Of a DNA stretch of 7,626 nucleotides, positions 6,131 to 7,626 are shown piece after piece (position 1 is the first letter of the stretch; each line of letters begins with the position of its first letter). The notes beneath the pieces are model-generated. The model was not told where the DNA came from. It saw only the letters and a list, made by a program, of their open reading frames with translations, and searched no databases. The translations under genes were made by a program, and so were the position numbers. Origin of the DNA: Lachnospiraceae bacterium (GTDB taxonomy: Bacteria > Bacillota > Clostridia > Lachnospirales > Lachnospiraceae); NCBI GenBank assembly GCA_003542935.1, contig DPJQ01000003.1, positions 1-7,626 on the forward strand, in the 5' to 3' direction.

Positions 6131-6136
6131 ATTTTA
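6131..6136 (-). promoter_or_regulatory. Weak candidate -10 for the regulator-kinase operon
   Basis: TAAAAT on the minus strand, within the 84-nt gap before the response regulator. No good -35 stands 16-18 bp upstream (TTTTCT is the best). The pair may be read from this weak promoter, by read-through from the membrane-protein gene, or both. No terminator hairpin is visible in the gap. Confidence 0.3.
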
Positions 6137-6175
6137 TCAGACGCAGGCGCAAAAGAAAACATATTATTGAACAGC

Positions 6176-7324
6176 TTAACTCTGACCCTCCCAAAACGCC
6201 ACCGCACCGGCGATCAGCAGCATCAGAACCGGAACCACATATTTCCGGGGATGATGCCACAGATCCGTCTCCAACTTCCAGTCCCGTATCGGAAAATACC
6301 ACTCCAGCAATACGGAAGCCGCCGCACTCAGCAGAGCAAAACAGGCAGCCGCCAATATATAAATAACAGTTATTCCGCCCCGCAAAATCTCCCAGCTGCC
6401 AAGGTAGATCCCGTCAGCCGTCATATTGCACAGAAATATGAAAAAACAATAGGGAACACAGAGTTTTTTCTTCTGCCCCGGCAGAAACCGGACTGCCTGC
6501 TCCAGTGCCGGATCGCAGGACAGCAGGATACAGACCGGCGTATTGAAAGACAGGATCGCAAATCCCACCGGCAGTACAAACCCGCTTTCCAGCTCCCCAA
6601 ACAGTGCCGGGAGCACACAGGCCGCACCCCACATGACGGCAGTGTTCGCCAGATAATTTTTATGTTCCATAAGATAGCGAAGCAGGTATCTCCCCACGGA
6701 ATGTCCGTGAATGGTTTTTTTCACAGAATAAGGGTTTCCTGCTCTGCGGTAAAAGGCATAGGCGTCCGCATTGCCCAGGAGTACCACTGCCGCCGCCAGA
6801 TATCCCGCCACAGTCAGCAGCAAAAGCCCGGTATCCCGAATGAACATTATGGCTGCGAGAAAAATTCCCGCCCAGGCCACCCCCACCCATCTGTGTCTTT
6901 CCCAGGTGTACACGCAGGCAGTCGCCGCAACAGCATGGCACACGCAGAGGATGACACACGCCGCTTCCCAGCCGTTCCGGGGAGCCAGGGCAAATACCAC
7001 CGCCAGCAGCATGATTGTCCGGGTAAAGAATGTATAGATCCCCAGAACAGTCACATATGCCGCCGTAAACCTGCGCTCCTCAAAAGGCAGCATAAACATA
7101 TTTTTCATATTCTCTCTGTGATCCTCCGATGAGAGCGCCTGCCACATGATACCGACCGTCAAGGTGCTGACCATCAGATACAGAATAAACGGGCGCACCG
7201 GAATCCGTATTCCCGAGAGATGCAGCCCCCAGAATACGATGGCACAGATGAAAAAATTTTTTCCCAACCGCTCATACCGGACGCCGAATAATTTTTTCGA
7301 AAATACTTTACACAACATCTTCAT
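6176..7324 (-). CDS. Polytopic membrane protein, probable ABC exporter permease
   Basis: A 382-residue protein with about 10-11 hydrophobic segments (from about 23-39, 45-62 and 88-114, through to a final segment just before the C-terminal AFWEGQS). I do not recognise a named family. The cytoplasmic stretch MFMLPFEERRFTAAYV (76-91) resembles the LP-x-R motif seen between early TMs of ABC-2/EcsB-like permeases. The gene directly follows, and overlaps by 17 nt, an ABC ATPase of the exporter type, so it is most likely that enzyme's membrane partner. The start at 7324 is chosen because GGGAGG (7334-7339) lies 9 nt upstream. A second ATG at 7318 in the same frame is possible; the one at 7354 lacks a site. 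Substrate unknown. Placement just before the two-component genes suggests, but does not prove, shared regulation. Confidence 0.75.
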   Translation of the reverse strand: MKMLCKVFSKKLFGVRYERLGKNFFICAIVFWGLHLSGIRIPVRPFILYLMVSTLTVGIMWQALSSEDHRENMKNMFMLPFEERRFTAAYVTVLGIYTFFTRTIMLLAVVFALAPRNGWEAACVILCVCHAVAATACVYTWERHRWVGVAWAGIFLAAIMFIRDTGLLLLTVAGYLAAAVVLLGNADAYAFYRRAGNPYSVKKTIHGHSVGRYLLRYLMEHKNYLANTAVMWGAACVLPALFGELESGFVLPVGFAILSFNTPVCILLSCDPALEQAVRFLPGQKKKLCVPYCFFIFLCNMTADGIYLGSWEILRGGITVIYILAAACFALLSAAASVLLEWYFPIRDWKLETDLWHHPRKYVVPVLMLLIAGAVAFWEGQS

Positions 7325-7626
7325 ACCGCAAAGCCTCCCGGATCTTACCGGCATCTATGGCGCCGTTTTCGAAGGTCTGCCGGATCTTCCCCTCATCCAA
7401 AACCAGCACCCGGTCGGACGTCAGCGTGACGCTCTCCAGGATATGGGAAGAAAACAAAACCGTACCGTGTTCCCTGTATCCGGCAATCAGAGAATACAAA
7501 AATTCCGTACTCTGAAAATCCAGGCCGTTTACCGGTTCGTCCAGCAACAGCAGTTCCGGCCTCAGCGCAAAAGCCGTGATCAAAAATACCTTTTTCCTGT
7601 TCCCGGTGGACAGGTCTTTCAGCAGA
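7308..7626 (-). CDS. ABC transporter ATPase, C-terminal part (5' end outside window)
   Basis: The last 105 residues of an ATP-binding subunit; the reading frame is open to the window edge (first full codon at 7623-7625), so the Walker A and Q-loop lie outside. Visible in order are a variant signature, LSTGNRKK in place of LSGGQ, the Walker B LLLLDEP with catalytic Glu, the D-loop GLD, and the switch His in LFSSHILE, followed by DRVLVLDEGKI. The variant signature and LSSH-type switch are usual in single-gene exporter ATPases of the EcsA/YtrB/ABC-2 group. A TTG at 7583 can be mistaken for a start but lies inside the conserved domain. The 3' end overlaps the membrane-protein gene by 17 nt, which implies translational coupling. 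Confidence 0.93.
   Translation of the reverse strand, partial: LLKDLSTGNRKKVFLITAFALRPELLLLDEPVNGLDFQSTEFLYSLIAGYREHGTVLFSSHILESVTLTSDRVLVLDEGKIRQTFENGAIDAGKIREALRYEDVV

Noticed and set aside
5963..7132. Plus-strand open frame of 389 codons
   Set aside because: It runs antisense through the response regulator start, the intergenic gap and the membrane-protein gene, and gives a His/Gln/Arg-rich product with no domain; no ribosome site supports it.

Overview
The window looks like part of a Clostridia (Bacillota) chromosome, probably a Lachnospiraceae-type gut anaerobe. This is inferred from strong GGAGG-type ribosome binding sites, a PadR/HAAS gene pair, a histidine kinase with the ANIAHQLKTPI H-box, and moderately GC-rich coding sequence; no species can be named. 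Every protein gene lies on the minus strand. Only the RNA gene at the left edge is on the plus strand. There is no sign of phage, insertion sequences, CRISPR or tRNA genes.

Left edge (1-~151, +): the 3' part of the RNase P RNA gene rnpB, ending tail-to-tail with the minus-strand operon. Then, read right to left in the direction of transcription: (1) the C-terminal 105 residues of an ABC ATPase (7626-7308), cut by the window edge; (2) a polytopic membrane protein (7324-6176) overlapping it by 17 nt, probably its permease; (3) after an 84-nt gap, an OmpR-type response regulator (6091-5417) and a sensor histidine kinase (5420-4233), joined by an ATGA overlap; (4) after a 121-nt gap with a likely promoter, a MacB/LolD-type ATPase (4111-3353) and a large FtsX-type permease (3347-1146), 5 nt apart; (5) after a 93-nt gap with a clear sigma-A promoter and a palindromic operator, a PadR repressor (1052-720) and a HAAS-domain membrane protein (717-160), 2 nt apart.

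Working model (inference): this is a cell-envelope stress or antimicrobial-response locus. The kinase senses a signal at the membrane and phosphorylates the regulator, which may drive the ATPase/FtsX-permease pair through an 11-bp-period direct repeat (AGTGAC boxes at 4224-4240 on the plus strand) upstream of an extended -10 element. The PadR/HAAS pair appears to be a self-regulated unit. The ATPase/membrane-protein pair at the right edge may be a second exporter.

The most informative non-coding signals are the direct repeat at the ATPase promoter, a T-box-like 12-mer and a 10-bp hairpin in the same leader, the PadR operator lying over its own -10 element, and the very close convergence with rnpB. 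The genes belong to known families. I see no convincing wholly new system, but the regulatory wiring is testable and may be undescribed.
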